From positions 1 to 13,208 of the forward strand of contig CALHST010000317.1 in assembly GCA_938038825.1 (NCBI GenBank): a stretch of 13,208 nucleotides of DNA, in the 5' to 3' direction. The stretch comes from an uncultured Paracoccaceae bacterium (GTDB lineage: Bacteria > Pseudomonadota > Alphaproteobacteria > Rhodobacterales > Rhodobacteraceae). Under the pieces are notes generated by a model. It was not told the origin of the DNA. It saw nothing but the letters and a program-made list of their open reading frames with translations, and did not search any database. The translations under genes were made by a program, and so were the position numbers. Shown here piece after piece: positions 12,597-13,208 of the stretch; the first letter of the stretch is position 1, and each line of letters opens with the position of its first letter.

Positions 12597-13208
12597 TTAA
12601 CTTGGGCCAACCAGTTGCGAGCTGCTTCTGGTCGGCGTTTTGTCCCGATACCGTGTAATCTCGGCCACGTCACTTTCCGCCTCAAGCGAGCGCATCAAAG
12701 TATGCATATGGGCAAGATCCCTGAAATCCACATAGATCAGCAAACGGTAAAAGTCAGGTTTCCTATCGACAAATTGAAGATCAGAAATATTGGCGCGACT
12801 TTCACCGATCAAAGAACATATGCGTCCAAGCGTGCCTGCATCGTTATTCAGCGTGACATCTAACGTCGCCCCATAGACCGCCGGATGCGACCCGTCATGC
12901 CAATGCAGATCGAGCCACCGGTCGAGCTGGTCCTCGTAGGCGCTGAGCCGATCGCAATCGATGGCATGCACGACGACCCCGCGCCCCTTGAAGGTAATAC
13001 CCACAATACGCTCACCCGGCAGCGGTTGGCAGCAAAAAGCCCGCTCAAACGACTGCCCCGGCGACAGGCCGATCACCGCGCGCTTGGCATCAACCTTTTC
13101 GCCCGGTTTCGGCGCAAGGTCAGGATAGACCGCCTGCACCACTTCGCGCCCGGACACCTCAGCGCTGACAAGACGCGCCAACAGGTCATTGCGGTCTTTC
13201 AGACGCAT
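12597..13208 (-). CDS. rsh: RelA/SpoT homologue, C-terminal part (5' end outside window)
   Basis: The stringent-response (p)ppGpp synthetase/hydrolase is represented by its last 203 residues. Visible are the zinc-finger/RIS region, with SFERAFCCQPLPGERIVG (CC at 59-60 of the fragment) and GVVVHAIDCDRL, and the ACT domain from about residue 115 to 190 (TLDVTLNNDAGTLGRICSLIGESRANISDLQFV). These C-terminal domains regulate the enzyme in response to ribosomes and ligands. The synthetase, hydrolase and TGS domains lie beyond the right edge; family members are about 700 residues. The frame stays open to the edge, and the apparent Met at the edge is internal. It ends 17 bp before the DUF2062 gene. 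Confidence 0.95.
   Translation of the reverse strand: MRLKDRNDLLARLVSAEVSGREVVQAVYPDLAPKPGEKVDAKRAVIGLSPGQSFERAFCCQPLPGERIVGITFKGRGVVVHAIDCDRLSAYEDQLDRWLDLHWHDGSHPAVYGATLDVTLNNDAGTLGRICSLIGESRANISDLQFVDRKPDFYRLLIYVDFRDLAHMHTLMRSLEAESDVAEITRYRDKTPTRSSSQLVGPS

Noticed and set aside
1..13208. CRISPR array, prophage, insertion sequence, tRNA or rRNA
   Set aside because: No regularly spaced repeats, transposase or phage genes, or RNA gene signatures were seen by eye. Apart from the REP-like pair the window is ordinary coding DNA.

Overview
The window is a stretch of alphaproteobacterial chromosome, most likely from the Rhodobacteraceae (Roseobacter group). The grounds are the gene order rsh - DUF2062 - pdxJ - acpS - lepB - rnc - era - DUF1491 - recO, protein sequences of the kind known from that family, moderately high GC, and a full CtrA-type box. 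It is mainly conserved housekeeping DNA. No phage, CRISPR array, transposase gene, tRNA or rRNA was seen.

Left part (1-3034, plus strand). The window opens in the last 66 codons of an unrecognised gene, followed by leuD (leucine biosynthesis). No leuB follows directly. Instead there is a 366-bp gap with a GC-rich hairpin, a perfect TTAA-N7-TTAA CtrA-type box, a perfect 9-bp inverted repeat and a second hairpin. Next come a multi-pass membrane protein with a well-supported GTG start and an overlapping gene for an exported protein of the endonuclease/exonuclease/phosphatase fold. The latter has lost several expected catalytic residues and lacks a normal start codon near its signal peptide.

Middle (3031-5533). 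An atypical short-chain dehydrogenase-like gene (minus) overlaps the preceding gene tail to tail by four bases. It is divergent from a LysR-type regulator whose start codon overlaps a perfect 14-bp palindrome, a common layout for a regulator with its adjacent target. A short TetR-type regulator follows.

Right part (5541-13208, minus strand, read right to left). A compact, probably largely co-transcribed block runs from the C-terminus of the RelA/SpoT homologue (rsh, cut by the window end) through a DUF2062 membrane protein, pdxJ, a small membrane protein, a Dabb-fold protein, a LysE-type exporter, acpS, lepB, rnc, era, DUF1491 and recO. Five of the junctions between neighbouring genes are 4-bp ATGA or GTGA overlaps. 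The block combines the stringent response, vitamin B6 synthesis, acyl carrier protein activation, signal-peptide cleavage, double-stranded RNA processing, ribosome assembly and recombinational repair. Between DUF1491 and recO lies a perfect inverted pair of 22-bp repeat units, each itself palindromic and carrying GTAG at its inner end. This looks like a REP/BIME element, and it would form a long RNA duplex inside the message that also encodes RNase III.

The best leads are the REP pair, the CtrA-type box with its structured leader, and the degenerate, oddly started exonuclease-fold gene. I see no clear new multi-gene system.
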